Source of the DNA: an uncultured Ruminococcus sp.
GTDB taxonomy: Bacteria > Bacillota > Clostridia > Oscillospirales > Ruminococcaceae
Assembly: GCA_900752785.1 (NCBI GenBank)
Contig: CAADWP010000127.1
Span: 1 to 8,114, forward strand
DNA: 8,114 nt
Direction of reading: 5' to 3'
Of this stretch, positions 1 to 7,217 are shown in pieces. Both the position numbers and the translations under genes were made by a program. Position 1 is the stretch's first letter, and every line of letters starts with the position of its first letter. The notes below the pieces were generated by a model. It did not search any database, was not told the DNA's origin, and saw only the letters and a program-made list of their open reading frames with translations.

Positions 1-1233
1 CAGATTTTCGATGGAACAGGAATAAAGCTTGTATGGAAGTCGGGAACAGCGCCTACAAAGGTAGTTCTTGCAGACGGAACATACATCCTGCACGAAGAAG
101 CAGCGCCAACCGGATACGAAGTAGCGACGGATATCGAATTCAAGGTTGAGAACGGAAAAGTCGTAGAGATAAACGGAGAAGCAGCAGAAACAGCAGAGAT
201 CGAAATGGTAGACGAAAAGATAACGACTATCACGACGACGAGTACAACAACGACAACAACTACAAGTACAACCACAAGCACGACAACTACGACGACAACA
301 AGTACGACAACCACAACAACAAGCACAACTACAACTACAAGCACAACTACAACTACAACCACAACTACGACAACAACAACAAGTACAACTACGACAACAA
401 CAACAAGTACAACCACCAGTACGACTACAACTACAAGCACAACCACAACAACTACTACAAGTACGACGACCACGACCACGACGAGCACAACTACAACAAC
501 TACTACAAGTACGACGACCACTACCACAACAACTATACCAAGATATGCAGTTGTTATTGACAAGGTAGATGCATCCGGCGGTGAAGAAGTTCCCGGCGCA
601 TTACTTACTCTTAATGGCGTTAAGAAAGACGGAACAAAGATAAGTTTTGAAAAGGGTGTGCTTACACCGGGTGAAGGTTCATATGTACTCAATGAAGTAG
701 GCGATAGTCTTGTATGGAAGTCAGGAACAGAGTCTACAAAAGTTATGCTTGAGGACGGTAAATACGTACTTCACGAGGATGCAGCGCCAACGGGATATCT
801 TGTAGCAAATGATATCGAATTTACGCTTGAAAACGGCAAAATCACTTCTATCAGGATAAACGGTATTGAACAAGATATTACTGACATCAGCAAAATTGAA
901 ATGATCGATGAAAGAATTCCCGTTTCAACAACATCGACTACAACAACTATAACAACAACTTCTATCACTACCACAACTAAGCATCCTTCTGCTGTTGGTA
1001 ATGAGGAGGTTGAAGGAAGCGGAGTATCGGGCGGAAGCGGAATGGAAACAACTACAGTTCCTTCCGGAGGCAATTCAGCTACAACAAATTCGGCTAACAG
1101 TACAATTACCACAATTCCCGGAAGCTCACCCGGAACAGGCGTAAACGGCACAGATACTATGATTGCTGTTATGGTATTGGCATTTGCTGTTGCAGTTACA
1201 GTACGTGTGCGCAAAAAGGAAGATAATGAATAA
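1..1233 (+). CDS. Cna-B/SpaA-type isopeptide surface protein with Thr-rich linkers and sortase signal (5' partial)
   Basis: The frame is open from the first base, so the N-terminus lies upstream; 410 codons remain and the ATG at 205 is internal. In window residue numbers, 1-74 end a Cna-B domain and 75-178 form a linker of Thr and Ser with one Ile. Residues 182-306 are a complete second Cna-B domain, followed by a Thr/Ser/Gly-rich stalk. In domain 2 the expected isopeptide triad is visible: Lys188 (IDKVD), Glu259 (LHEDAAPTGY) and Asp303 (EMIDERI). Domain 1 keeps Glu32 and Asp71. The C-terminus has SPGTG (376-380), a hydrophobic segment (387-401) and a basic tail (RVRKK), the layout of a sortase substrate with a non-LPXTG motif. 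The protein is probably covalently wall-attached, with the linkers acting as extended, possibly O-glycosylated spacers. Ligand and role (adhesin, pilin-like or scaffold-related) cannot be told from this fragment. It is followed by its own terminator. Confidence 0.88.
   Translation, partial: QIFDGTGIKLVWKSGTAPTKVVLADGTYILHEEAAPTGYEVATDIEFKVENGKVVEINGEAAETAEIEMVDEKITTITTTSTTTTTTTSTTTSTTTTTTTSTTTTTTSTTTTTSTTTTTTTTTTTTTSTTTTTTTSTTTSTTTTTSTTTTTTTSTTTTTTTSTTTTTTTSTTTTTTTTIPRYAVVIDKVDASGGEEVPGALLTLNGVKKDGTKISFEKGVLTPGEGSYVLNEVGDSLVWKSGTESTKVMLEDGKYVLHEDAAPTGYLVANDIEFTLENGKITSIRINGIEQDITDISKIEMIDERIPVSTTSTTTTITTTSITTTTKHPSAVGNEEVEGSGVSGGSGMETTTVPSGGNSATTNSANSTITTIPGSSPGTGVNGTDTMIAVMVLAFAVAVTVRVRKKEDNE
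223..534 (+). repeat. Low-complexity Thr/Ser-coding repeat tract
   Basis: About 104 consecutive codons encode Thr or Ser, with one Ile at residue 77. The commonest unit is seven Thr plus one Ser (eight codons, 24 bp), mixed with shorter blocks of three to six Thr. All four Thr codons are used, so the DNA repeat is far less regular than the peptide. The + strand here is almost entirely A and C, with few G or T. The tract links two Cna-B domains. Tracts like this can change length by slippage or recombination. Confidence 0.9.
361..408 (+). repeat. Perfect 24-bp tandem duplication inside the Thr tract
   Basis: Bases 361-384 and 385-408 are identical and in frame, each coding seven Thr and one Ser. 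Elsewhere in the tract the same peptide unit uses different codons, so an exact copy suggests a recent duplication. A longer near-identical stretch also recurs around 442-474 and 496-525. Confidence 0.8.
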
Positions 1234-1273
1234 GTCCATTGAATAATGGCGAACGGTTTTTAACTGTTTAATT

Positions 1274-1305
1274 AAGAGGCTGCGTTTATCGCAGCCTCTT
1301 TTTTT
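1274..1305 (+). terminator. Rho-independent terminator after the surface protein gene
   Basis: An 11-bp perfect stem (AAGAGGCTGCG paired with CGCAGCCTCTT) with a five-base loop (TTTAT) is followed by an uninterrupted T run to 1305. It lies 41 bases after the stop codon and separates this gene from the lon promoter. Confidence 0.93.
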
Positions 1306-1334
1306 CTGATATAATATATTGTCAAAAAATTCAC

Positions 1335-1363
1335 TTGCTTTTTTTTCAGCTTTATAGTATAAT
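1335..1363 (+). promoter_or_regulatory. Sigma-A promoter for the lon-engB-lysA operon
   Basis: TTGCTT (1335-1340), a 17-base spacer and a perfect TATAAT (1358-1363) lie between the upstream terminator and lon. Transcription would start near 1370, leaving a leader of about 55 bases. I saw no CIRCE inverted repeat (TTAGCACTC-N9-GAGTGCTAA) and no clear CtsR-type repeat, so heat-shock control of lon is not evident here. Confidence 0.75.
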
Positions 1364-1413
1364 ATAATTGCTAATATAATTGGCAGTTAAATAAATATGA
1401 TAACTATTGGAAT

Positions 1414-1420
1414 GTGGTGA
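1414..1420 (+). promoter_or_regulatory. Ribosome binding site that decides the lon start
   Basis: GTGGTGA ends five bases before the ATG at 1426 and contains GGTGA of the AAGGAGGTGA consensus. The in-frame GTG codons at 1414 and 1417 would lie inside this site and have no good site of their own, so ATG 1426 is the better start. Confidence 0.55.
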
Positions 1421-1425
1421 TAAAA

Positions 1426-3771
1426 ATGGAACAGACCATAAACAGCAGTAAGCATACAGATGACGGTAATATATTATATACTGTGGCAATGCGCGGTCTT
1501 GTTGCGTTTCCGAAAATGGTAATGCATTTTGATGTTTCCCGGGAGAAATCGGTAAAGGCGATTGAACGTGCTTTGAAAAGCGGCGGTAAGCTGTTCCTTG
1601 TTACACAGCATGAGGCTTATGTTGATACTCCTAAAGCATCAGATCTGTATAAAGTTGGAGTAGTTGCTGATATAAAACAGGTTCTGAGGCTGCCGGATAA
1701 TATAATGAAGGTTCTTGTTGAGGGCGTATACAAGGCAAATCTCGTAAGACTTATTGACGAGGGTGAAGCTCTTAAATCGGAAATCAAGCGAACGCCAACA
1801 TATTCCCGTGCGAAGTATGATGAGGTTGAGGCAGAAGCGCTAATGCGGTCAATAAAGGATGTTTTTGAGAGGTATTCTTCATTTTTTCCAAGAATGCCCA
1901 AAGAGTTGATTGCATCTGTTATGACTCAGGATACGCCAATAAAGCTTTTTGAGACCGTGACTTTTAACTGTAATTTGAATTACAGAGATAAACAAACGCT
2001 TCTTGAGGAAACAAATATAATCAATAAGCTATCGGTGCTTTTTGCCTGTCTTAGTTCCGAGGTCGAGATACTTGAGCTTGAAAATCTTATAAATGAGCAG
2101 ACAAAAAGCAGTATCGACAAGGGACAGAAGGAATATTATCTGCGTGAACAGATGAGGGTCATTCAGGAACAGCTCGGTGAGGACGACGCAGAGGAAGCTT
2201 TTAGTTATATAAACGACATTATGGCGTTGAAGATCGACGAAAAAAGCAAGGAAAAGCTGTTAAAGGAGGCTGACAAGCTTACAAAGCTGCCTCCGTTTTC
2301 ACAGGAAGCTTTCGTTATAAAAAATTATCTTGATACGGTGCTGGATCTTCCGTGGGGAAAATATACAAAGGCTAAGCTTTCGCTTGATAAGGCAGAAGCG
2401 GTTCTGGAAAAAGATCATTACGGTCTGAAAAAGGTCAAAGAGCGTATTCTGGAATTCCTTGCAGTGCACATTTTGAATCCCGAAATAAAGGGGCAGATAA
2501 TTTGTCTTGCGGGACCTCCCGGAATTGGTAAAACGTCAATTGCCAAATCCGTTGCAAAGGCGATGGGACGAAAGTATGTAAGGGTTTCGCTTGGCGGTGT
2601 TCGTGACGAAGCGGATATACGCGGCCATAGAAAAACTTATGTCGGAGCAATGCCCGGACGTATAATTACGGCGCTTCAGCAGGCAGGTTCAGCAAATCCG
2701 CTTATACTTTTTGACGAGATCGACAAGCTTTGCAGCGATATAAAAGGCGACCCGTCTTCCGCAATGCTCGAGGTGCTTGACAGCGAGCAAAACAATGCAT
2801 TCCGTGACCATTTTTTGGAAGTTCCGTTCGATCTGAGCAAAGCGGTTTTCATAACGACTGCTAACAATGTTTCAGCTATTCCCGGACCGCTTCTTGATCG
2901 TATGGAGGTCATCGAGCTGCCGAGCTATACCGCTGAGGAGAAATTTCACATTGCAAGGGAGCATCTTGTGCCGAAGCAGCTTAAAGAACACGGTTTGAAA
3001 GCGACGCAGCTAAAAATATCCGACGACGCGATAAGAGATGTAATAAGCTTCTATACAAAAGAAGCCGGAGTCCGCTCCCTTGAAAGAAGTATTGCTTCGA
3101 TCTGTCGTAAATCAGCGAAAAAAATTGCAGCCGGAGAAGTTAAGCGTATTTCCGTAAAAAGCGTGAATCTTGGTAACTATCTGGGAGTACGCAAATACAT
3201 ATCCGATTTTTCTTCAAAGAAGGATCAGGTGGGAATGGTCAACGGTCTTGCATGGACGTCGGTTGGCGGAGTGCTTATGCCGCTTGAAGTTCTTGTTATG
3301 AAAGGAACGGGTAAGATCGAGGTCACCGGTTCTCTTGGAGACGTTATGAAAGAGAGCGCAAAGCTTGCTGTAAGTTATGTAAGGAATATCGCGGAAAAAT
3401 ATGATATAAATCCGGATTTTTATAAAGAGAATGATATACATATCCATGCTCCGGAGGGAGCTGTGCCAAAGGACGGACCTTCTGCCGGTGTAACAATGAC
3501 AACCGCACTTGTTTCAGCGCTTTCGGGAATCCCTGTCCGTGCCGACGTTGCAATGACAGGTGAAATAACGCTTCACGGAAAAGTTTTGCCTATAGGCGGA
3601 CTTCGCGAAAAGACAATGGCTGCATTCAAGGCTGGCGTTAAATCGGTAGTGATTCCAATGGATAATAAATCCGATCTTGAAGAGGTCGATGCTGTAGTCA
3701 AGGACGCTATAGAATTTGTATATGCAGAAAATCTGACTGACGTTCTGGATGCCGCGCTGATAAGAAATTAA
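1426..3771 (+). CDS. lon: ATP-dependent serine protease Lon (LonA type)
   Basis: Lon is a cytoplasmic hexameric AAA+ protease that unfolds and degrades misfolded and short-lived regulatory proteins. From ATG 1426 it is 781 residues, matching the usual 770-800. Domains in order are an N-terminal substrate-binding domain (about 17-205), a helical linker, an AAA+ module (about 340-545) and a protease domain (about 590-775). The AAA+ module has Walker [10 protein letters not shown] with Lys369, Walker B LILFDEID with Asp430-Glu431, sensor Asn480 and the finger Arg492 in LLDRME. The catalytic dyad is Ser686 (KDGPSAGV) and Lys729 (GGLREKT), 43 residues apart as in E. coli Lon. All key residues are present, so the enzyme should be active. 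A GTG at 1414 would add four residues. It is the first gene of the operon; lon followed by engB is also the order in Bacillus (lonA-ysxC). No transmembrane segment, so it is not LonB. Confidence 0.97.
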   Translation: MEQTINSSKHTDDGNILYTVAMRGLVAFPKMVMHFDVSREKSVKAIERALKSGGKLFLVTQHEAYVDTPKASDLYKVGVVADIKQVLRLPDNIMKVLVEGVYKANLVRLIDEGEALKSEIKRTPTYSRAKYDEVEAEALMRSIKDVFERYSSFFPRMPKELIASVMTQDTPIKLFETVTFNCNLNYRDKQTLLEETNIINKLSVLFACLSSEVEILELENLINEQTKSSIDKGQKEYYLREQMRVIQEQLGEDDAEEAFSYINDIMALKIDEKSKEKLLKEADKLTKLPPFSQEAFVIKNYLDTVLDLPWGKYTKAKLSLDKAEAVLEKDHYGLKKVKERILEFLAVHILNPEIKGQIICLAGPPGIGKTSIAKSVAKAMGRKYVRVSLGGVRDEADIRGHRKTYVGAMPGRIITALQQAGSANPLILFDEIDKLCSDIKGDPSSAMLEVLDSEQNNAFRDHFLEVPFDLSKAVFITTANNVSAIPGPLLDRMEVIELPSYTAEEKFHIAREHLVPKQLKEHGLKATQLKISDDAIRDVISFYTKEAGVRSLERSIASICRKSAKKIAAGEVKRISVKSVNLGNYLGVRKYISDFSSKKDQVGMVNGLAWTSVGGVLMPLEVLVMKGTGKIEVTGSLGDVMKESAKLAVSYVRNIAEKYDINPDFYKENDIHIHAPEGAVPKDGPSAGVTMTTALVSALSGIPVRADVAMTGEITLHGKVLPIGGLREKTMAAFKAGVKSVVIPMDNKSDLEEVDAVVKDAIEFVYAENLTDVLDAALIRN

Positions 3772-3776
3772 GGAGG
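3771..3776 (+). promoter_or_regulatory. Ribosome binding site supporting the UUG start of engB
   Basis: AGGAGG overlaps the last base of the lon stop codon and lies eight bases before TTG 3785. The strong site at ideal spacing, and the match of the protein N-terminus to the family, argue for the UUG start. The tight layout suggests translational coupling to lon. Confidence 0.75.
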
Positions 3777-3784
3777 CGCGGAGA

Positions 3785-4390
3785 TTGAAGCTTAATTATA
3801 ATAAGGCGGAATTCACCGCAGCATATGGAAAATTTTCACAGATACCGCCTCCCGAACGGATGGAAATTGCTTTTGCCGGACATTCAAACGTAGGTAAGTC
3901 TACTTTGATAAACAAGCTTTTTAACCGTAAAAATCTTGCGCGGGTAAGCTCAGTTCCCGGAAAAACAGCAACAATAAATTTTTATGGATTGGAAAATCTG
4001 TATTTTGTTGATTTGCCAGGTTACGGCTATGCAAAGGTATCAAAAAGTGAAAAGGAGCGCTGGTCAGGATTAATCGAGGGATATCTTAATTCAGACAGAG
4101 ATCTTCGACTGGTGTTCATGCTTGTGGATATGCGCCACAAACCTACGGCGGGAGATATGCAGATGATAAACTATCTGATCGATACTGAAACGCCGTTTGT
4201 GCTTGTACTGACTAAGGCTGACAAGCTGAAAAAGACAGAGCGCATGAAGCGCTTGGAGGCTTTCAGTGAGGAAATTCCATTCTTTGGCGATATGCACGTT
4301 GTACCATTTTCTTCTGTGACTTTTGAGGGCGTTGACGAGCTTCGTCAGATCGTGGATGAGATCGCCTCTGATGACGTTAAAATCGACTAA
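3785..4390 (+). CDS. engB: Ribosome biogenesis GTPase EngB (YsxC/YihA)
   Basis: EngB is a small TRAFAC-class GTPase needed late in assembly of the 50S ribosomal subunit; it is essential in many bacteria. The product is 201 residues, close to the ~195-210 of the family. The GTPase motifs are in order: G1 GHSNVGKST (32-40), G2 Thr within PGKTATINFY (58-67), G3 DLPG (76-79) followed by the family-typical YGYAKV, G4 TKAD (143-146) and G5 SSV (176-178). The start is UUG, chosen because AGGAGG lies eight bases upstream and no ATG gives a full N-terminus. It follows lon by 13 bp and precedes lysA by 31 bp, so it is almost surely cotranscribed. Nothing is truncated. Confidence 0.96.
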   Translation: MKLNYNKAEFTAAYGKFSQIPPPERMEIAFAGHSNVGKSTLINKLFNRKNLARVSSVPGKTATINFYGLENLYFVDLPGYGYAKVSKSEKERWSGLIEGYLNSDRDLRLVFMLVDMRHKPTAGDMQMINYLIDTETPFVLVLTKADKLKKTERMKRLEAFSEEIPFFGDMHVVPFSSVTFEGVDELRQIVDEIASDDVKID

Positions 4391-4406
4391 AAGTATGACT
4401 ATGTAT

Positions 4407-4413
4407 GAAAGGA
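4407..4413 (+). promoter_or_regulatory. Ribosome binding site that decides the lysA start
   Basis: GAAAGGA ends eight bases before ATG 4422. The in-frame ATGs at 4395 and 4401 lack a comparable site, and starting further upstream would overlap the engB coding sequence. Confidence 0.65.
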
Positions 4414-4421
4414 CGATAAAT

Positions 4422-5720
4422 ATGTTTGTATCTGAAAATCTCAATGTGAACGAAAAAGGTAATCTTACTATCGGCGGAATTGACACAACAGAGCTTGCCG
4501 CACAGTACGGTACGCCGCTCTACGTAATGGACGAGCAGCTTGTAAGGAAAGCCTGTCGCCGCTTTAAAGGAAGTATTGATAAATTTTACGGCGGAAAGGG
4601 TTTGGTTTGCTATGCGAGCAAGGCGTTTTCATGCTTGGAAATGTGCAGGATAATCAACAGCGAGGGAATCGGTCTGGACGTTGTTTCAATCGGCGAGCTT
4701 TATACCGCCGTTAAGGCCGGATTTGACCTTTCAAGGATCGGATTTCACGGAAATAATAAAACCGATGAGGAGCTGCGCTACGCTGTAGAAGTCGGTGTTG
4801 GGCATATTATCGTTGACAATATAAACGAGCTGCTCCGCCTTGAGGAGATCGCAAAAGAAAAAAATGTCCGTCCGCATATCATGTTCCGCATAAAGCCAGG
4901 TATCGACGCTCATACCCATGATTTTGTAAAGACCGGTCAGATCGACAGCAAATTTGGTTTTGCGCTTGAAACAGGCGAAGCCTTTGAAGCTGTAAAACAA
5001 GCTATAAAATGTGAAAATGTTGAGCTTCGCGGACTTCATTGCCATATAGGTTCTCAGATTTTCGATATTGCTCCTTTTGAAGAAGCTGCAAGAGTTATGC
5101 TTCAGTTTATTGCAAAAATCAAAAATGAGCTGAATTATGAGATCGAGGAGCTGAATCTTGGCGGCGGTTTCGGCATCAAATACTTGAACGAGCATGATCC
5201 TGCGCCGTTTGAGACATACATGGAGAGAGTATCCGAGGTGGTAAAAACGACTTGCGGCGAGCTGAATATTTCCCAGCCATTTATTCTTATCGAGCCGGGA
5301 CGTTCTATTGCAGCGCCTGCCGGAATTACGCTGTATACGGTTGGGGCACGGAAGGAAATTCCTGATATCAGGACTTATATTTCCGTTGATGGAGGTATGC
5401 CCGATAATCCGAGATATATCCTTTATAAATCCGAATATGAGGCTGTTGTAGCCAATAAGGCAGGGGAGGATCGTTTCGAAAAAGTTACTATTGCCGGAAA
5501 ATGCTGTGAAAGCGGAGACCTTGTGGGCGAGAATATGCCGCTCCAGCATGCTGAATCTGGAGATATTATTGCAGTTCTTGCTACAGGAGCGTATAATTAC
5601 TCAATGTCGTCGAATTATAACAGGATTCCCAAGCCCGCCGTTGTTTTCGTAAATAACGGCGAATCGAGAATTGCTGTAAAGCGCGAAACTCTTGATGATA
5701 TAATCAGAAACGATATATAA
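4422..5720 (+). CDS. lysA: Diaminopimelate decarboxylase
   Basis: LysA is a PLP enzyme that converts meso-diaminopimelate to L-lysine, the last step of lysine synthesis, in the cytoplasm. From ATG 4422 it is 432 residues, normal for the family. The fold-III alanine-racemase-like barrel carries the PLP lysine Lys67 in CYASKAFS, HIGSQ (208-212) and the PLP phosphate loop GGGFG (247-251), plus EPGR (291-294). The C-terminal beta domain has CCESGD (361-366), whose Cys is the partner-subunit catalytic residue in the family, and GAYNYSM with Tyr391. This set fits LysA better than ornithine/arginine or carboxynorspermidine decarboxylases, though substrate is inferred from motifs. Upstream in-frame codons back to 4323 overlap engB and are not used. 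It sits 31 bp after engB and is probably the last gene of the operon, with a hairpin 10 bases after its stop. Confidence 0.95.
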   Translation: MFVSENLNVNEKGNLTIGGIDTTELAAQYGTPLYVMDEQLVRKACRRFKGSIDKFYGGKGLVCYASKAFSCLEMCRIINSEGIGLDVVSIGELYTAVKAGFDLSRIGFHGNNKTDEELRYAVEVGVGHIIVDNINELLRLEEIAKEKNVRPHIMFRIKPGIDAHTHDFVKTGQIDSKFGFALETGEAFEAVKQAIKCENVELRGLHCHIGSQIFDIAPFEEAARVMLQFIAKIKNELNYEIEELNLGGGFGIKYLNEHDPAPFETYMERVSEVVKTTCGELNISQPFILIEPGRSIAAPAGITLYTVGARKEIPDIRTYISVDGGMPDNPRYILYKSEYEAVVANKAGEDRFEKVTIAGKCCESGDLVGENMPLQHAESGDIIAVLATGAYNYSMSSNYNRIPKPAVVFVNNGESRIAVKRETLDDIIRNDI

Positions 5721-5730
5721 GCGAATATGA

Positions 5731-5758
5731 AAAACAGCCACGTTAACGTGGTTGTTTT
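5731..5758 (+). terminator. Probable intrinsic terminator after lysA
   Basis: AAAACAGCCACG pairs with CGTGGTTGTTTT (12 bp, one G-T wobble) around a TTAA loop. The T run is partly inside the stem and is followed by GTT, so the tail is weaker than in a classic terminator. Its place just after lysA supports the role. Confidence 0.65.
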
Positions 5759-5786
5759 GTTAAATATGTTGTTTGCACATGATAAT
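5757..5786 (+). promoter_or_regulatory. Possible promoter for the 158-residue gene
   Basis: TTGTTA (5757-5762), an 18-base spacer and GATAAT (5781-5786) would start transcription near 5793, just before the AAGGAGG at 5798-5804. The -35 box overlaps the end of the lysA hairpin. The match is moderate and the AT-rich context makes chance matches common. Confidence 0.35.
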
Positions 5787-5808
5787 TATCGCCATGTAAG
5801 GAGGCAAA

Positions 5809-6285
5809 ATGCCAATATTCAGTAAGATGTTTGAAAAGGCTGAAAGTAACTTTATTGATTACAATGGCAAAAAAGTAATTCAATTAGATAAAATTGAATC
5901 TTTTGATAAATTTAAGATCACTTTAAAATTACTTTCTACTAATTCGCAATGGAAACAAGCTATTGCAATTAAGATTCATACTGGAAGCATGACTGTTGAT
6001 AATATTATTAAAGGAAAATACTTTCTGTTCTGGGAAGATGACTTGAGATTGGAACCTGAAAATACCGTAATAATATATGGAAAAACAAAGGATAATTTTA
6101 TCTCTGTTTGGAATGCATGTGAGGTTATTCATTCTACACCTTTTAATTCATCAAAATGTACAGAAGCATGGACGATGGGGTGTGCTATGATAAAAGGCGA
6201 AAATGGAGTTTATTATTGTAATGATTTCGATTCAAATGACGATTTCGATGATCTGATATTTCAAATAAAGGTTGAAGAGCAATAA
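5809..6285 (+). CDS. Uncharacterised 158-residue acidic protein
   Basis: I do not recognise the family. The start is well supported by AAGGAGG four bases before the ATG. The protein is soluble-looking, with no signal peptide or membrane helix. It has a mixed, strand-rich pattern: a middle segment KIHTGSMTVDNIIKGKYFLFWEDD, quoted here as KIHTGSM (55-61) and YFLFWEDD (71-78), and a Trp/Cys-rich part with WNACE (101-105) and WTMGCAM (121-127). It ends in an acidic tail with seven Asp between 139 and 148. The four cysteines are 104, 117, 125 and 137. The gene is more AT-rich than lysA and has no housekeeping partner. Small acidic single-domain proteins of this kind often serve as immunity or antitoxin proteins, but that is inference from size, charge and setting only. 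Confidence 0.75.
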   Translation: MPIFSKMFEKAESNFIDYNGKKVIQLDKIESFDKFKITLKLLSTNSQWKQAIAIKIHTGSMTVDNIIKGKYFLFWEDDLRLEPENTVIIYGKTKDNFISVWNACEVIHSTPFNSSKCTEAWTMGCAMIKGENGVYYCNDFDSNDDFDDLIFQIKVEEQ

Positions 6286-6406
6286 AACTAATAACCAAAT
6301 ACGTGGTGCGACTGAAAAGAAATACGAAGCATATTATTCTGAAGGAAATAGCTATTATCAATTAATTACTGGATTAACAGAAAATTTAACGTATGTAGGA
6401 GGATGA
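6269..6406 (+). pseudogene. Possible C-terminal fragment of a lost larger protein (toxin-tail-like)
   Basis: One frame stays open for 45 codons between the stop at 6266-6268 and a TGA at 6404-6406, across a gap otherwise without a gene. Its translation looks protein-like: NNQIRGATEKKYEAYY, then SEGNSYYQLITG and a short end in TYVGG. It overlaps the end of the preceding gene in another frame and has no supported start; a TTG at 6272 lacks a spaced ribosome site. The stop lies four bases before the next ATG, with the AGGAGG inside the fragment, as is common where a toxin gene runs into its immunity gene. NxIRG-type endings are, from memory, seen at the ends of some polymorphic toxins; I could not check this. 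A chance open frame in AT-rich DNA is possible. Confidence 0.35.
6397..6402 (+). promoter_or_regulatory. Ribosome binding site of the MGAWG-type gene
   Basis: A perfect AGGAGG sits eight bases before ATG 6411 and fixes that start. The ATG at 6403 is out of frame and too close. Confidence 0.8.
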
Positions 6407-6410
6407 GTTT

Positions 6411-7217
6411 ATGGGAGCATGGGGTGCGGGCTTATATCAGGATGATGTTGCTTGTGAAGTAAGAGACTATTACATAGATTGTTTAAGAGATGAGGATGAG
6501 TCAGCGGAAGACAAGACTATTGATTATTTTCAGGACGAATTAAACGACGATGATGACTGTGCAATTGTATGGTTTGCACTTGCAGATACTCAATGGAAAT
6601 ATGGGCGACTTTCCGAAATGGTGAAAAATAGAGCTTTGGAGTATATAGATAACGGTATAAACTTACAGTTATGGACTGAAGTCGATAAAAAATTGTACTC
6701 CAAAAGGGAAAAAGCACTTTCAGATTTGAAAGACAAGCTTTTATCACCTATGCCTCCGAAAAAGAAGCTCCGTAAGCCCCATGTATTTACCTGTTCTTGG
6801 AACATTGGTGATGTATTTGCATATCAGTTAAAGAGCGATATTGCAAGAGAAAAAGGCGTATATGGTAAATGGCTTGTTATGCAAAAAGTCAATCAAGCTG
6901 ATAATTTAAAGAACGGTTTGTCTCCTGTGGTTACAGTTAGATTGATCGATAGTGATGTTTGTCCTGATATAAATGCACTTAAAGAACCTTGTATAAGAAT
7001 AGATCGTTACATGGGATATAAATGGAGCTACAGACTGCATCTTTTAGTTTATTCAAAAAAAAGTTTAAGCGATTTTGTTTTTATCGGCAATTCAGATCTT
7101 ATATTAGCTAAAGATGATTATCCTCATGAAAATAATAAAGGTTATGATATGAGTATTCTTAAGTTTTTTGAAGAAAAAGTATTAAAGCGATGGGAAAAGT
7201 ATGGAATAGGAAATTAA
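6411..7217 (+). CDS. MGAWG-type (DUF4259-like) uncharacterised protein
   Basis: The product is a 268-residue soluble protein. Its N-terminus, MGAWGAGLYQDD followed by an amphipathic helix, resembles the MGAWGxG start of DUF4259-like proteins; I assign this from memory with limited certainty. Visible parts are an N-terminal helical region with a strongly acidic patch (NDDDD, 45-49), the segment FALADTQWKYGRL (55-67), a proline/lysine hinge SPMPPKKKLRKP (112-123), and a strand-rich C-terminal half opening with WNIGDVFAYQL (130-140). It has no signal peptide, membrane helix or recognisable catalytic motif. Proteins of this type occur as standalone genes and near polymorphic-toxin loci, where an immunity role has been suggested. 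Here it directly follows a coding fragment and lies among other orphan genes, which fits that idea without proving it. The ribosome site is strong, so the gene is probably expressed. Confidence 0.8.
   Translation: MGAWGAGLYQDDVACEVRDYYIDCLRDEDESAEDKTIDYFQDELNDDDDCAIVWFALADTQWKYGRLSEMVKNRALEYIDNGINLQLWTEVDKKLYSKREKALSDLKDKLLSPMPPKKKLRKPHVFTCSWNIGDVFAYQLKSDIAREKGVYGKWLVMQKVNQADNLKNGLSPVVTVRLIDSDVCPDINALKEPCIRIDRYMGYKWSYRLHLLVYSKKSLSDFVFIGNSDLILAKDDYPHENNKGYDMSILKFFEEKVLKRWEKYGIGN

Noticed and set aside
771..1214. Long minus-strand open frame opposite the surface protein
   Set aside because: Its Val/Ile/Thr-rich translation is the mirror of Thr and Gly/Ser codons on the + strand; there is no ribosome site, and the + strand protein is clearly real.
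1319..1345. TTGTCA-containing stretch near the lon promoter as a CtsR or CIRCE operator
   Set aside because: No second half-site or inverted repeat matches either consensus.
4323..4421. Upstream extension of lysA to the first in-frame ATG at 4323
   Set aside because: It would overlap 68 bases of engB, has no ribosome site, and adds residues not seen in LysA proteins; ATG 4422 has GAAAGGA at eight bases.
4731..5549. 272-codon minus-strand open frame inside lysA
   Set aside because: It lies opposite conserved LysA motifs, its translation shows no family features, and it is a by-product of lysA codon use.
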